A stretch of DNA of 7,293 nt from an uncultured Eubacteriales bacterium (GTDB taxonomy: Bacteria; Bacillota; Clostridia; Oscillospirales; CAG-272). The stretch is from contig CAKSLR010000066.1 of the NCBI GenBank assembly GCA_934467435.1, positions 1-7,293 of the forward strand, read 5' to 3'. The translations under genes were made by a program, and so were the position numbers. The stretch's first letter is position 1, and each line of letters starts with the position of its first letter. Shown here piece after piece: positions 1 through 6,292 of the stretch. Under the pieces are notes generated by a model, which had not been told where the DNA came from, made no database searches, and saw nothing but the letters and a program-made list of their open reading frames with translations.

Positions 1-30
1 GAATGAATCCCCTCGCTTCCGCCATTAGTG

Positions 31-75
31 AATAATACGAACCCTGAAACAAAAACGGGGTTCGTATTGTTCTTT
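31..75 (+). terminator. Intrinsic terminator of an unseen gene to the left
   Basis: An 11-bp perfect inverted repeat (AATACGAACCC at 34-44 and GGGTTCGTATT at 58-68) encloses a 13-nt A-rich loop. It can be extended by a G-U pair and two A-T pairs to 31-71, and is followed on the plus strand by a T-rich run (CTTTTAT). The opposite strand has no T tract, so it should work left to right. Bases 1-30 hold only a few codons in any frame (plus-strand stops at 4-6, 26-28 and 33-35), so the upstream gene cannot be named. I see nothing else in 76-130. Confidence 0.6.
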
Positions 76-130
76 TATAACGGCTACTTCGGCATGAAAG
101 TCGAAACAAACGTGCAAAGAAAACAGAAAA

Positions 131-207
131 AGCCGAGCGATCAATGATATGCACCCCAAAAGTTAGGTACTTGGGGAGGTGCATATCAAAACGCCCGGCT
201 GTTTTTT
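131..207 (-). terminator. Large nested hairpin, probable terminator of the SLC13 permease gene
   Basis: The outer arms AGCCGAGCG (131-139) and CGCCCGGCT (192-200) pair at 8 of 9 positions. On the plus strand they are followed by GTTTTTTG. On the minus strand the stem is followed by TTTTCTGTTTTC, complementary to 121-130. The structure can therefore terminate in both directions and lies about 30 bp beyond the minus-strand permease stop. The loop is unusual: it contains a second, longer palindrome (145-188) in place of the usual 3-10 nt. Terminator function is inferred from the stem plus T tracts. The main uncertainty is the nested insert, which could alter folding. Confidence 0.55.
145..188. 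repeat. Palindromic 44-bp element resembling an abutted pair of IS3-type ends
   Basis: Perfect 11-bp inverted repeats, TGATATGCACC (145-155) and GGTGCATATCA (178-188), surround an inner CCAA/TTGG pairing (156-159 with 171-174) and a small loop. The motif TGCACCCCAAAAGTTAGGTA (150-169) resembles, from memory, the TG-starting ends of IS3-family (IS150-group) elements in Firmicutes. The direct repeat ATCAA occurs at 140-144 and at 185-189, which could be a target duplication but overlaps the palindrome. No transposase is present. It could be a MITE-like remnant, a genomic palindromic repeat, or simply part of the terminator. Confidence 0.4.
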
Positions 208-238
208 GTTCGGTTGCTTTTCTTTGCGCTGTCGTTTT

Positions 239-1375
239 TCAAAGGCTTTTCAGGAGGAACACAAAAAGAAGCAGAAGGAAAAGAAAGGTGAAGTTGAAGG
301 CGGAGAACCGGAGCAGGTAGGAGCCGCTTCTTCCCGGATTGTTTTTGACATACTCGCGGAAGGAGATGAGGCTGGCGAGCGAAGCAATCAGCGTTCCGAC
401 CCCGCCGATGTTGACGCCGACGAGCAGATCGGCATAGTTCTGCGTAAAGGAGGAGAGCAGGATTGCCGAGGGAACGTTGCTGATGCACTGGCAGGAGAGC
501 ACACTGACAAGCAGCGTGTTTTGGGCAAGCAGCCCTTCAAAGAAATTCCGCACGGCATGGATCCGCGCCAGGTTGCCTGAAAAAATGAAAAAGAAAACGA
601 AGGTGAGAAGCAGGGGGTAATCCACCATGCAAAGCGCACGGCGGTCGGCAAACAGCAAAACGACCGGAATGACGATCAACCCGATCGGGTACGGCACCCC
701 GCGAAAGACAATGGCAATGGAAAGCGCAAACAGCACAAGATACAGCACCGTGCGGCAAAGGGGCAGGCGGATTTCTTCCTCCGGCAGCGAAAGCGGCTCC
801 GGCTTTACGAAAACCAGGCAAAAGACCGTAATGAGCAAAACCGAAAAGGCAAAGGGCGGCGCCATGATGGAAAGAAACTCCGCGGTGGGAATGGAAAATT
901 TCGAGTATAGATACAGGTTTTGCGGGTTTCCGAACGGCGTGAGCATTCCGCCGAGGTTGGCGGCGATGTTCTGCATGATGAAGGTAAACGCCATGTATTT
1001 TTCTTTGTGCGTGGTGGTTAAGACCAAATACCCGAGCGGCAGAAAGGTCAAAAGCGCCATATCGTTGGCAATCAGCATCGACCCGATGAAGGTAATATAG
1101 ACCAGCGAAAGCACACACAGCCGCGCGTTTTTGAACCAATACACCACGCGGCGCGCCAGCAGATAAAAGAAGCGGATGTTTTTCAGGGCGCAGACCACCG
1201 CCAGAACGCAGAAAAGGCAGGTGAGCGTTTTATAGTCGAAATAGTCAAGGTACGCGCCGTCCACCCCCACGAAACAGGAAGTTACCAGCGCCGCAAAAAA
1301 CGCCACAACCATGACCGTATTCTTCCGGGCAAAACGCCAAAGCGCCTCCCCGCACCGTTTCCTTGCCGTTGCCAT
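239..1375 (-). CDS. SLC13/ArsB-type anion permease
   Basis: This 378-residue polytopic inner-membrane transporter belongs to the SLC13 / citrate-transporter-like (IT) superfamily, which moves anions such as di- and tricarboxylates, sulfate or arsenite, commonly by ion coupling. I see about ten to twelve hydrophobic segments. Family hallmarks in order are LIANDMALLTFLPL (101-114), the re-entrant motif GGMLTPFGNPQNLYLY (142-157), and the C-terminal half signatures SNVPSAILLSSF (299-310) and GGVGTLIASLASLISFREY (324-342). Both internal-repeat signatures are intact and the length is normal, so it should be functional. The substrate cannot be read from the sequence. The ATG at 1375 is chosen over an in-frame ATG at 1405: 1375 has GGAAGGA nine bases upstream, while 1405 has no ribosome site and lies almost at the predicted transcription start. 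It is monocistronic, with its own promoter and a hairpin terminator. Confidence 0.88.
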   Translation of the reverse strand: MATARKRCGEALWRFARKNTVMVVAFFAALVTSCFVGVDGAYLDYFDYKTLTCLFCVLAVVCALKNIRFFYLLARRVVYWFKNARLCVLSLVYITFIGSMLIANDMALLTFLPLGYLVLTTTHKEKYMAFTFIMQNIAANLGGMLTPFGNPQNLYLYSKFSIPTAEFLSIMAPPFAFSVLLITVFCLVFVKPEPLSLPEEEIRLPLCRTVLYLVLFALSIAIVFRGVPYPIGLIVIPVVLLFADRRALCMVDYPLLLTFVFFFIFSGNLARIHAVRNFFEGLLAQNTLLVSVLSCQCISNVPSAILLSSFTQNYADLLVGVNIGGVGTLIASLASLISFREYVKNNPGRSGSYLLRFSAFNFTFLFLLLLFVFLLKSL

Positions 1376-1384
1376 CTTTCTTTT

Positions 1385-1391
1385 TCCTTCC
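1385..1391 (-). promoter_or_regulatory. Ribosome binding site deciding the permease start
   Basis: GGAAGGA on the minus strand ends nine bases before the ATG at 1375. The upstream in-frame ATG (1405) has no comparable purine run, so this site favours the shorter protein. Confidence 0.65.
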
Positions 1392-1414
1392 CCCACATTC
1401 CACAAACAGACTCT

Positions 1415-1443
1415 ATTTTAACGCGCCGCGCGAACTTTGTCAA
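1415..1443 (-). promoter_or_regulatory. Consensus sigma-A promoter of the permease gene
   Basis: On the minus strand, a perfect -35 TTGACA (1438-1443) is followed by exactly 17 bp and the -10 TAAAAT (1415-1420, one mismatch to TATAAT). The predicted transcription start is near 1408, giving a leader of about 33 nt. The spacer is very GC-rich. The promoter lies just beyond the beta-galactosidase terminator, so the permease is transcribed independently of that gene. Confidence 0.85.
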
Positions 1444-1457
1444 GGGGAACGGATGCA

Positions 1458-1496
1458 AAAAATCGCCCCCTCTTTCCCACCGAGGGGGCGATTTTT
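1458..1496. terminator. Strong bidirectional terminator at the end of the beta-galactosidase gene
   Basis: Perfect 14-bp arms, AAAAATCGCCCCCT (1458-1471) and AGGGGGCGATTTTT (1483-1496), enclose an 11-nt loop. Minus-strand transcripts leaving the beta-galactosidase gene meet a GC-rich stem followed by six T residues. The proximal arm begins at base 1496, which is the last base of that gene's TGA stop codon, so gene and terminator share one base. Confidence 0.9.
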
Positions 1497-3358
1497 CAGG
1501 AAAGTTCCCTGCCCTCTCCCTCTAAAATCATATGGTCGAGGAGCAATACGGAAGTGCGGTGTGCCGACGGGGCAAGGTCGAGGATTCGGATTTCGTTTTC
1601 CTCCCGCAGCAGTCCGCCCGGCAGATAGAGGGTATATTGCGGCCCCGCCTCGTCATACCGCCCGAGGCAGAAACCGTTCACCCACACATACCCATGCCCG
1701 AAGGGGCGGGTATCCACAAAACTGTCCACCCCCGGCTGTGCCGAAAATCTGCCGCGCAAAAAAAGCGGCATCTGCGGCGTAAAAGCCGCTGCGGTGTTTT
1801 CCCCGAACGTAAGCCCCGAAAGGTCGGAAAGCGGCAGGGTACGCACGGTGCAGTAAGGAATCCGCACCCCGCCGAAGAACAGACCCGTCATCCCCTTGCG
1901 CTCCCGGCGCATGGCGGCGCCGTAATTGACGCGCCCGAGGTTTTCCGCCAGCACGTCCACGCGGGTATCCGTTCCCCCTTGGAAAAAGAGCGCATGCCCG
2001 GCACCGTCGGTGGCGGCGCCGGCGGTCTTGACGCCGCGATCCCGCATATAAGTGGCAAAATACGCGCCGTTGATAAAGAACGCGGCACGGTCCCGTATCT
2101 CCTCAGGGTAAAGCGGCATGCGTTCCCCTTCCCCGCGCAGGGCGGGTAGAGTCTGCGTATAGAGAATCAGCCCAAAGGACTGCCCGAAATCCTCCATCGG
2201 ACGGGGAAACAGCACATCCTCCCGCCGCTCGGTCAGGGCATCCAACTGCGAGAAGAGGGGCACTGCGTCGGTCAGTTCAACCGAAAGCGCCTGCACTCGT
2301 TTTTCGGGCAGCACGCGGGGGCGGCGCGGTCTGCCGAGCGCATCATCCAGTGCGTCCCGGCAAAGAAAATACTTTTCTGTCGGCATTCCGTCCTCCCCGA
2401 TGCAGGTATCCTCATCATAGGAGGTCGTATGCGGGAGATACCGGGCGGGCGTGCCGGGGCGGGGAGAAAACGATGTGCCGATGTTGGCTCCGCCCATAAA
2501 GCCGAAGTTGGTGCCGCCTGCGAACATATAAAAACTCACATTGCCGCCGAGGGCAAGATTCTCCGAAAACGCCACCGAGGTTTCGGCGGGCGGGCGATGG
2601 AAGAACGGTTCTCCCACATGCATGGAACGCCCCGCCCAAAACTCTCCCGTGTAAAAAGGATTGTGCGGGAGTAATGCCCGGGCGCGGTCTGCCGCCCGTG
2701 CCGACGTGCCCGGTGCGGCGCGGAAGTTCACCCCGGCAAAGTCGCCGCCGTGGCTGCCGAATGTGACCATGGAAGGCTGATCGCCGTCGGTGGTAAAGAG
2801 CGGCACATCCACCCCGCCGGCGCGCAGAAGATCGCGCAGGGCGCCGAGGTAGGCGGCATCGGCACCGAAACTGCCGTATTCATTCTCCACCGCCACGGCA
2901 AGAATCGGACCGCCGTTTGTAGAAAGAAACGGGCGGAACACGGGAATCAGGTGCTCATAATAGGCAGAGACACAGGAAAGGTAGCGCGGGTCGGACGTGC
3001 GGATCTCCATTTCCCGGTCTTTTGTCAGCAGCCAGGCGGGGAGCCCCCCGAAATCCCATTCCGAACAAATGTAGGGACTGGGGCGCAGGAGGACAAAAAG
3101 CCCCATCTCCCGGCACAGGGAAAGAAACGCCGCCAGGTCGCAAAGTCCCGAAAAACAATACGTTCCTTCCTTCGGTTCGTGCAGATTCCACGGAACATAG
3201 GTCTCGATGGTGTTCAGCCCGAAATCCTTTGCCAGTTCCAGCCGCTCCCGCCACGCCGACGGGTGGATACGGAAATAATGCAGATCGCCGCACAGCAGGC
3301 GAAACGGAGCGCCGTCCAGGTAAAATTGTGTTTCATCCCACGATAATGTATGATTCAC
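1496..3358 (-). CDS. GH35 family beta-galactosidase
   Basis: This 620-residue glycoside hydrolase of family 35 would remove terminal non-reducing beta-galactose, probably in the cytoplasm, since no signal peptide or membrane segment is visible. The N-terminal TIM barrel shows CGDLHYFRIHPSAWRERL (23-40), TYVPWNLHEPKEG (53-65) and the acid/base loop GGPILAVAVENEYGSFG (149-165, acid/base Glu160). It continues with the nucleophile segment FYTGEFWAGRSMH (235-247, Glu239) and FAGGTNFGFMGGAN (279-292). The C-terminal beta domains carry RVDVLAENLGRVNYG (466-480) and GYVWVNGFCLGRYDEAGPQY (556-575). The usual Gln in GGPxxxxQxENE is Ala156. The start is GTG at 3358, with AGGAGG eight bases upstream. The frame stays open to 3673, but that extension crosses the promoter and has no homology-like sequence. 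Activity on lactose versus other galactosides is not decidable. Confidence 0.93.
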   Translation of the reverse strand: MNHTLSWDETQFYLDGAPFRLLCGDLHYFRIHPSAWRERLELAKDFGLNTIETYVPWNLHEPKEGTYCFSGLCDLAAFLSLCREMGLFVLLRPSPYICSEWDFGGLPAWLLTKDREMEIRTSDPRYLSCVSAYYEHLIPVFRPFLSTNGGPILAVAVENEYGSFGADAAYLGALRDLLRAGGVDVPLFTTDGDQPSMVTFGSHGGDFAGVNFRAAPGTSARAADRARALLPHNPFYTGEFWAGRSMHVGEPFFHRPPAETSVAFSENLALGGNVSFYMFAGGTNFGFMGGANIGTSFSPRPGTPARYLPHTTSYDEDTCIGEDGMPTEKYFLCRDALDDALGRPRRPRVLPEKRVQALSVELTDAVPLFSQLDALTERREDVLFPRPMEDFGQSFGLILYTQTLPALRGEGERMPLYPEEIRDRAAFFINGAYFATYMRDRGVKTAGAATDGAGHALFFQGGTDTRVDVLAENLGRVNYGAAMRRERKGMTGLFFGGVRIPYCTVRTLPLSDLSGLTFGENTAAAFTPQMPLFLRGRFSAQPGVDSFVDTRPFGHGYVWVNGFCLGRYDEAGPQYTLYLPGGLLREENEIRILDLAPSAHRTSVLLLDHMILEGEGRELS

Positions 3359-3366
3359 GGAATTGT

Positions 3367-3372
3367 CCTCCT
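3367..3372 (-). promoter_or_regulatory. Ribosome binding site fixing the GTG start of the GH35 gene
   Basis: A perfect AGGAGG on the minus strand lies eight bases before GTG 3356-3358. The protein then begins NHTLSWDETQFYLDG, the normal GH35 N terminus, so an upstream in-frame ATG is excluded. Confidence 0.85.
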
Positions 3373-3388
3373 GCCATAAAGTGTTTTC

Positions 3389-3417
3389 ATTATACCGAAA
3401 GCGCCGCCGCCTTACAA
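3389..3417 (-). promoter_or_regulatory. Sigma-A promoter of the GH35 gene
   Basis: On the minus strand, -35 TTGTAA (3412-3417, four of six consensus bases) is followed by 17 bp and a perfect -10 TATAAT (3389-3394). Transcription should start near 3382, giving a leader of about 25 nt that carries the AGGAGG site. The weaker -35 suggests activator dependence. Upstream of it, TGTTCT occurs twice, 17 bp apart start to start (3433-3438 and 3450-3455), a possible but unproven activator site. Confidence 0.75.
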
Positions 3418-3470
3418 TGGATAAATCGACGGTGTTCTGTACGCTCCGCTGTTCTTTTGTGCCGCCGCCC

Positions 3471-3499
3471 TTGACTTTTCCGGGAAAATGCGGTATAAT
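3471..3499 (+). promoter_or_regulatory. Sigma-A promoter of the glycosyltransferase operon
   Basis: TTGACT (3471-3476, five of six) is followed by 17 bp and a perfect TATAAT (3494-3499). The predicted start is near 3506. It is divergent from the GH35 promoter, with 53 bp between the two -35 boxes. Its -10 region CGGTATAATGA (3491-3501) is identical to that of the GH35 promoter (minus strand, 3387-3397). Confidence 0.82.
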
Positions 3500-3505
3500 G
3501 ACCAA

Positions 3506-3649
3506 AAAGAAGCGCCGCGGGATGCGTATCTGCCGTCCGTTTCGCACGGCGGTCACCGCGCGGCCGGAATCTGCCTGCGCAATCGCCTCGCCGAGGGCAG
3601 GATTCCCGGCATCCTTGCCGCCACATCCCGAAAAAAAGGAGCGCGCCCC
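3506..3649 (+). other. Long 5' leader of the glycosyltransferase operon
   Basis: About 144 nt separate the predicted transcription start from the GTG at 3650. The leader has small inverted repeats, GCCGT/ACGGC (3532-3536 and 3546-3550) and CTGCC/GGCAG (3571-3575 and 3596-3600). I recognise no riboswitch class and no terminator/antiterminator pair. An in-frame extension of the downstream gene through this leader looks non-membrane-like and lacks a ribosome site, so I treat the leader as untranslated. Confidence 0.45.
3637..3641 (+). promoter_or_regulatory. Ribosome binding site fixing the GTG start of the GT-C gene
   Basis: AAGGAG (3636-3641, within a run of A residues) lies eight bases before GTG at 3650. 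The alternative ATG at 3662 would be 20 bases away, which is too far. ATG 3488 lies upstream of the predicted transcription start. Confidence 0.75.
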
Positions 3650-5320
3650 GTGCAAAAAGCCATGAAGATTCATCGAAAGGTATCCGCCCTTCCCCGCCGA
3701 AAAAGGGCGTATTTTCTTGTTCCCTGCCTGATAGCGGCGGCGTGCGCCGCGCTGTTTCTGTTCCTTTTCTCCAAATGTTCGCCCCTCTACCCCTTCAATG
3801 AGTGGTGTGATGTGAACTGGTTTATGGATATGGGGCGGGGCTGGGCAGAAGGCAAAATTCCCTACCGCGACCTGTTTGAGCAGAAGGGACCGCTGGTGTA
3901 CCTGATGTTTCTTGCCGTTTATCTTCTGTTCGGGGCGAATAAAACCGGCGTTCTCTTTTTGGAGATGCTTTCGCTCTTTTTGTTTCTTCTGCTTTCTTAC
4001 CGCATTCTGCGGCTCTCGCTCTCCCGGCGGCTTTCGCTGCTCGCCCTGCCGGTCATTGCCCTGTTTGTCACCACCTCCAATGCCTTTTATCAGGGGGGCG
4101 GCGCCGTGGAGGAATACTGCCTGCCCCTTCTTGCCTTCGGGCTTTTCTGCCTGCTCTCCTACCTGGGGGACAGGGCGGCGGCGATCATGCCGTTTTCCCG
4201 CCTGTTTCTTTGCGGCGTGGCGGCGGGGTGCATCCTTCTCATCAAATACACCATGCTCGCTTTCTATTTTGCACTGATGGCAAGCTTGTTTTTTACCCTG
4301 CTCTTTCGCCGCGAGGCACGGCGGGCGTGGCTCTCCTGCGTGGTTTTTCTGCTTGGCATGGCGGCAATCATTGTGCCGTTCATTTGGTATTTTGCCGGGC
4401 AGGGGGCGCTGGCTGCCCTCTTCCGCTGCTATATTTACGACAACATCTTCCGCTATGTGGCAGCCCAGCCGCTTGCCGAGCGGATGCTTTCACTGCTGGT
4501 CTCCTACAGCAATATGCTGCAATGCCTGCCGCTCTATCTCGGGGTGCTGTTTTCGGTGCTGCTGGTTGCCACCTCCCCCACCGTCACGCGGCAGGGAAAG
4601 CTGATCTTTGCTTTTGTGGTTTCCTTTACGGTGCTGGTACAGGTGCTCGGGTTCGGGCGCTATCCCTATTATCACCTGATGGTTGCCATGTTCCTGCCGT
4701 CGGGGGTTGCGGGCGCGTGCCTCACCCTGCCGCGGGTGCGACATTCCCTGCGCCGCCGGCAGGCGCGCCGGACGGGGGGCGCCGCAACGTCTCTGCCGAA
4801 GCCTGTCCGCCCGCCGCTTTCCCGACCTGCTTTTGCGCGGTGCGTGGCGCTGCCGGTGCTGCTTTGTGTTGCGCTTTGCGGTCCGCTTTTCGGCAACAGT
4901 GTGCGCTGCCTTGCCGATACCCGGGAAGATTATGTACAGTTCCGCTTTGCCGACCGCCTGTGGGAGGAGGAAGCGGCGGCGCCCTCCCCCGCATCCCCCA
5001 CCCTTCTGGTTTACGGGATTCAGGAATACGGTTTTTATAACGCCTGCGGCATTTCCCCCTCCTCTTATTTTTATGCGATGAACAATTTCACGGAGGAAAG
5101 CTACCCCGAATTGTTCGCCGCACAGCGGGAAGAGATAACGGAGGGGAAGGTCGATTACGTCATCTGCCCACTCGAACGGTATGAAGACGAGGGAGAGACG
5201 GTTTTTGCCAACTACCGGCTCCTTGCGACCGAAACGCTGGATACCCGCTGCCACAGCCTGCTTTCGGAACACATTCCGATCTGTCTTTTGCGTCTGACGG
5301 AGAAAGGAGAAAACGCATGA
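3650..5320 (+). CDS. GT-C-fold membrane glycosyltransferase (GT39/ArnT-like)
   Basis: This 556-residue polytopic protein resembles the GT39/ArnT-like GT-C glycosyltransferases, which use polyprenyl-phosphate-linked sugars as donors on the outer face of the membrane. A basic N terminus precedes a first membrane segment (about 22-42). The first external loop carries NEWCDVNWFMDMGRGWAEG (50-68), whose Asp54 and Asp60 are candidates for the GT-C catalytic Asp, then the family motif PYRDLFEQKGP (71-81). About ten further hydrophobic segments run to residue 415, including YPYYHLMVAMFLP (338-350), which resembles the late GT-C H-bearing motif. A very basic, proline-rich loop (361-395) is probably cytoplasmic. 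The C-terminal 135 residues are soluble, with VYGIQEYGFYNACG (454-467). Start is GTG with a good ribosome site. Its stop overlaps the next gene by four bases (ATGA), implying translational coupling with the GT2 enzyme. The sugar and the acceptor are unknown. Confidence 0.78.
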   Translation: MQKAMKIHRKVSALPRRKRAYFLVPCLIAAACAALFLFLFSKCSPLYPFNEWCDVNWFMDMGRGWAEGKIPYRDLFEQKGPLVYLMFLAVYLLFGANKTGVLFLEMLSLFLFLLLSYRILRLSLSRRLSLLALPVIALFVTTSNAFYQGGGAVEEYCLPLLAFGLFCLLSYLGDRAAAIMPFSRLFLCGVAAGCILLIKYTMLAFYFALMASLFFTLLFRREARRAWLSCVVFLLGMAAIIVPFIWYFAGQGALAALFRCYIYDNIFRYVAAQPLAERMLSLLVSYSNMLQCLPLYLGVLFSVLLVATSPTVTRQGKLIFAFVVSFTVLVQVLGFGRYPYYHLMVAMFLPSGVAGACLTLPRVRHSLRRRQARRTGGAATSLPKPVRPPLSRPAFARCVALPVLLCVALCGPLFGNSVRCLADTREDYVQFRFADRLWEEEAAAPSPASPTLLVYGIQEYGFYNACGISPSSYFYAMNNFTEESYPELFAAQREEITEGKVDYVICPLERYEDEGETVFANYRLLATETLDTRCHSLLSEHIPICLLRLTEKGENA

Positions 5321-6285
5321 ACACCACACTCTGGCTGGTCGTTCCCTGCTATAATGAAGAAGAGGTTCTGCCCGCCACCGCCAAAAAACTGCGAGAGGTG
5401 CTGCATACCCTCATCGCCGCCGGCAAGGCGGGAGAGGGGAGCCGCATTGTGTTTGTCAATGACGGCTCGCATGACCGCACCTGGCAACTGATCCGCGCGC
5501 TGCATGAGGAGGATCCCTGTTTCCTTGGCATTTCGCTTGCCCATAACCGCGGGCATCAGAATGCGCTGCTTGCCGGGCTGATGGAAGCCCGTGCGCATGC
5601 GGACGTTACCATTTCGCTGGATGCCGACCTGCAGGACGACACGGATGCCATTGAAACCATGATGGACGAGTACCACGCCGGGGCGGAGATTGTCTACGGG
5701 GTACGCTCTGCCCGGAATACGGATACCTTTTTCAAGCGTTTTACGGCGGAAAACTATTACCGCCTGCTCTCTTCCCTTGGGGTGGAGATTGTTTATAACC
5801 ACGCCGACTTCCGCCTGATGAGCCGCCGGAGCCTGGACGCGCTTGCCGCCTACGGCGAAAGCAACCTTTTTCTGCGGGGCATGGTTCCGCAGATCGGCAT
5901 GCAGACCGCCACCGTGACCTATGAGCGGCGGGAGCGCACGGCGGGCCGTTCCAAATATTCACTTGGCAAGATGCTTGCGCTTGCCTGGGACGGAATTTCG
6001 TCCTTCAGCACCCGCCCGTTGCTTCTGCCCTACTTCGGCGCCGCCGTTTGCGGCGTGGCGGCACTTGCCCTGTTTGTGGCGGCCTTGATACGCCGCTTTG
6101 CCCTCGGCATCGGCGGCAGCGGATGTTTCGTTTCGGCGGCGGTCTTTTTTGTCGGGTTGCTGCTTCTCCTTGCGCTCGGCGTGCTTTCCCAGTATGTCGG
6201 CAAAATCTACACCGAGGTCAAGCACCGTCCGCGCTACCTGATTGATGAGGTACTCTACGACACCGTTCCCCTGCAGGAAAAATAA
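5317..6285 (+). CDS. GtrB/DPMS-like polyprenyl-phosphate glycosyltransferase (GT2)
   Basis: This 322-residue family-2 glycosyltransferase would transfer a sugar from a nucleotide donor to polyprenyl phosphate on the cytoplasmic face. Motifs in order are LVVPCYNEEEVL (7-18), VNDGSHDRT (47-55, nucleotide-binding Asp49), the metal-binding DADLQDD (102-108), NHADFRLMSRR (161-171) and the RRERTAGRSKYSLGKM acceptor-loop motif (204-219). Two membrane segments follow (about 237-258 and 270-291), then the typical tail SQYVGKIYTEVKHRPRYLI (291-309). This architecture and length match GtrB/YkcC/CsbB-type enzymes. AAAGGAG (5303-5309) sits seven bases before the ATG, inside the end of the GT-C gene, and the ATGA overlap makes an operon. 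The enzyme plausibly supplies the lipid-linked sugar for its neighbour. A flippase of the GtrA type is not encoded here. The sugar (glucose, mannose, GlcNAc or another) cannot be told. Confidence 0.92.
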   Translation: MNTTLWLVVPCYNEEEVLPATAKKLREVLHTLIAAGKAGEGSRIVFVNDGSHDRTWQLIRALHEEDPCFLGISLAHNRGHQNALLAGLMEARAHADVTISLDADLQDDTDAIETMMDEYHAGAEIVYGVRSARNTDTFFKRFTAENYYRLLSSLGVEIVYNHADFRLMSRRSLDALAAYGESNLFLRGMVPQIGMQTATVTYERRERTAGRSKYSLGKMLALAWDGISSFSTRPLLLPYFGAAVCGVAALALFVAALIRRFALGIGGSGCFVSAAVFFVGLLLLLALGVLSQYVGKIYTEVKHRPRYLIDEVLYDTVPLQEK

Positions 6286-6292
6286 ATTCCCC

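Noticed and set aside
94..147. 17-codon lysine-rich frame in the left non-coding region
   Set aside because: No ribosome site, no promoter, and its end lies inside the nested hairpin.
1532..2149. Plus-strand open frame (205 codons) opposite the GH35 C-terminal region
   Set aside because: No recognisable motif or ribosome site. The opposite strand encodes conserved GH35 C-terminal motifs throughout.
239..3358. A sugar-uptake/hydrolysis operon joining the permease and the beta-galactosidase
   Set aside because: A strong terminator and a consensus promoter separate them, and the permease is of an anion-transporter family, not a sugar transporter.
3374..3390. CcpA (cre)-like site near the GH35 transcription start
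   Set aside because: The best alignment has about three mismatches, including in the central CG, so it does not stand out from chance.
3488..3649. N-terminal extension of the GT-C frame to ATG 3488
   Set aside because: The ATG lies upstream of the predicted transcription start, overlapping the promoter. The GTG at 3650 has a good ribosome site.
3522..3665. Small upstream frame in the GT-C leader ending TGA at 3663-3665, overlapping an ATG
   Set aside because: No ribosome binding site and a composition typical of GC-rich shadow frames. The true downstream start is GTG 3650, so the overlap is probably coincidental.
3359..3673. N-terminal extension of the GH35 frame by 105 codons to an ATG at 3673
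   Set aside because: It crosses the GH35 promoter and the divergent promoter, has no GH35-like sequence, and the GTG at 3358 has a perfect AGGAGG.
4490..5329. Long minus-strand open frame (279 codons) opposite the GT-C gene
   Set aside because: Arg/Gly/Pro-rich translation with no domain. It is antisense to a gene with clear membrane topology and family motifs, so it is a shadow of GC-rich codon use.
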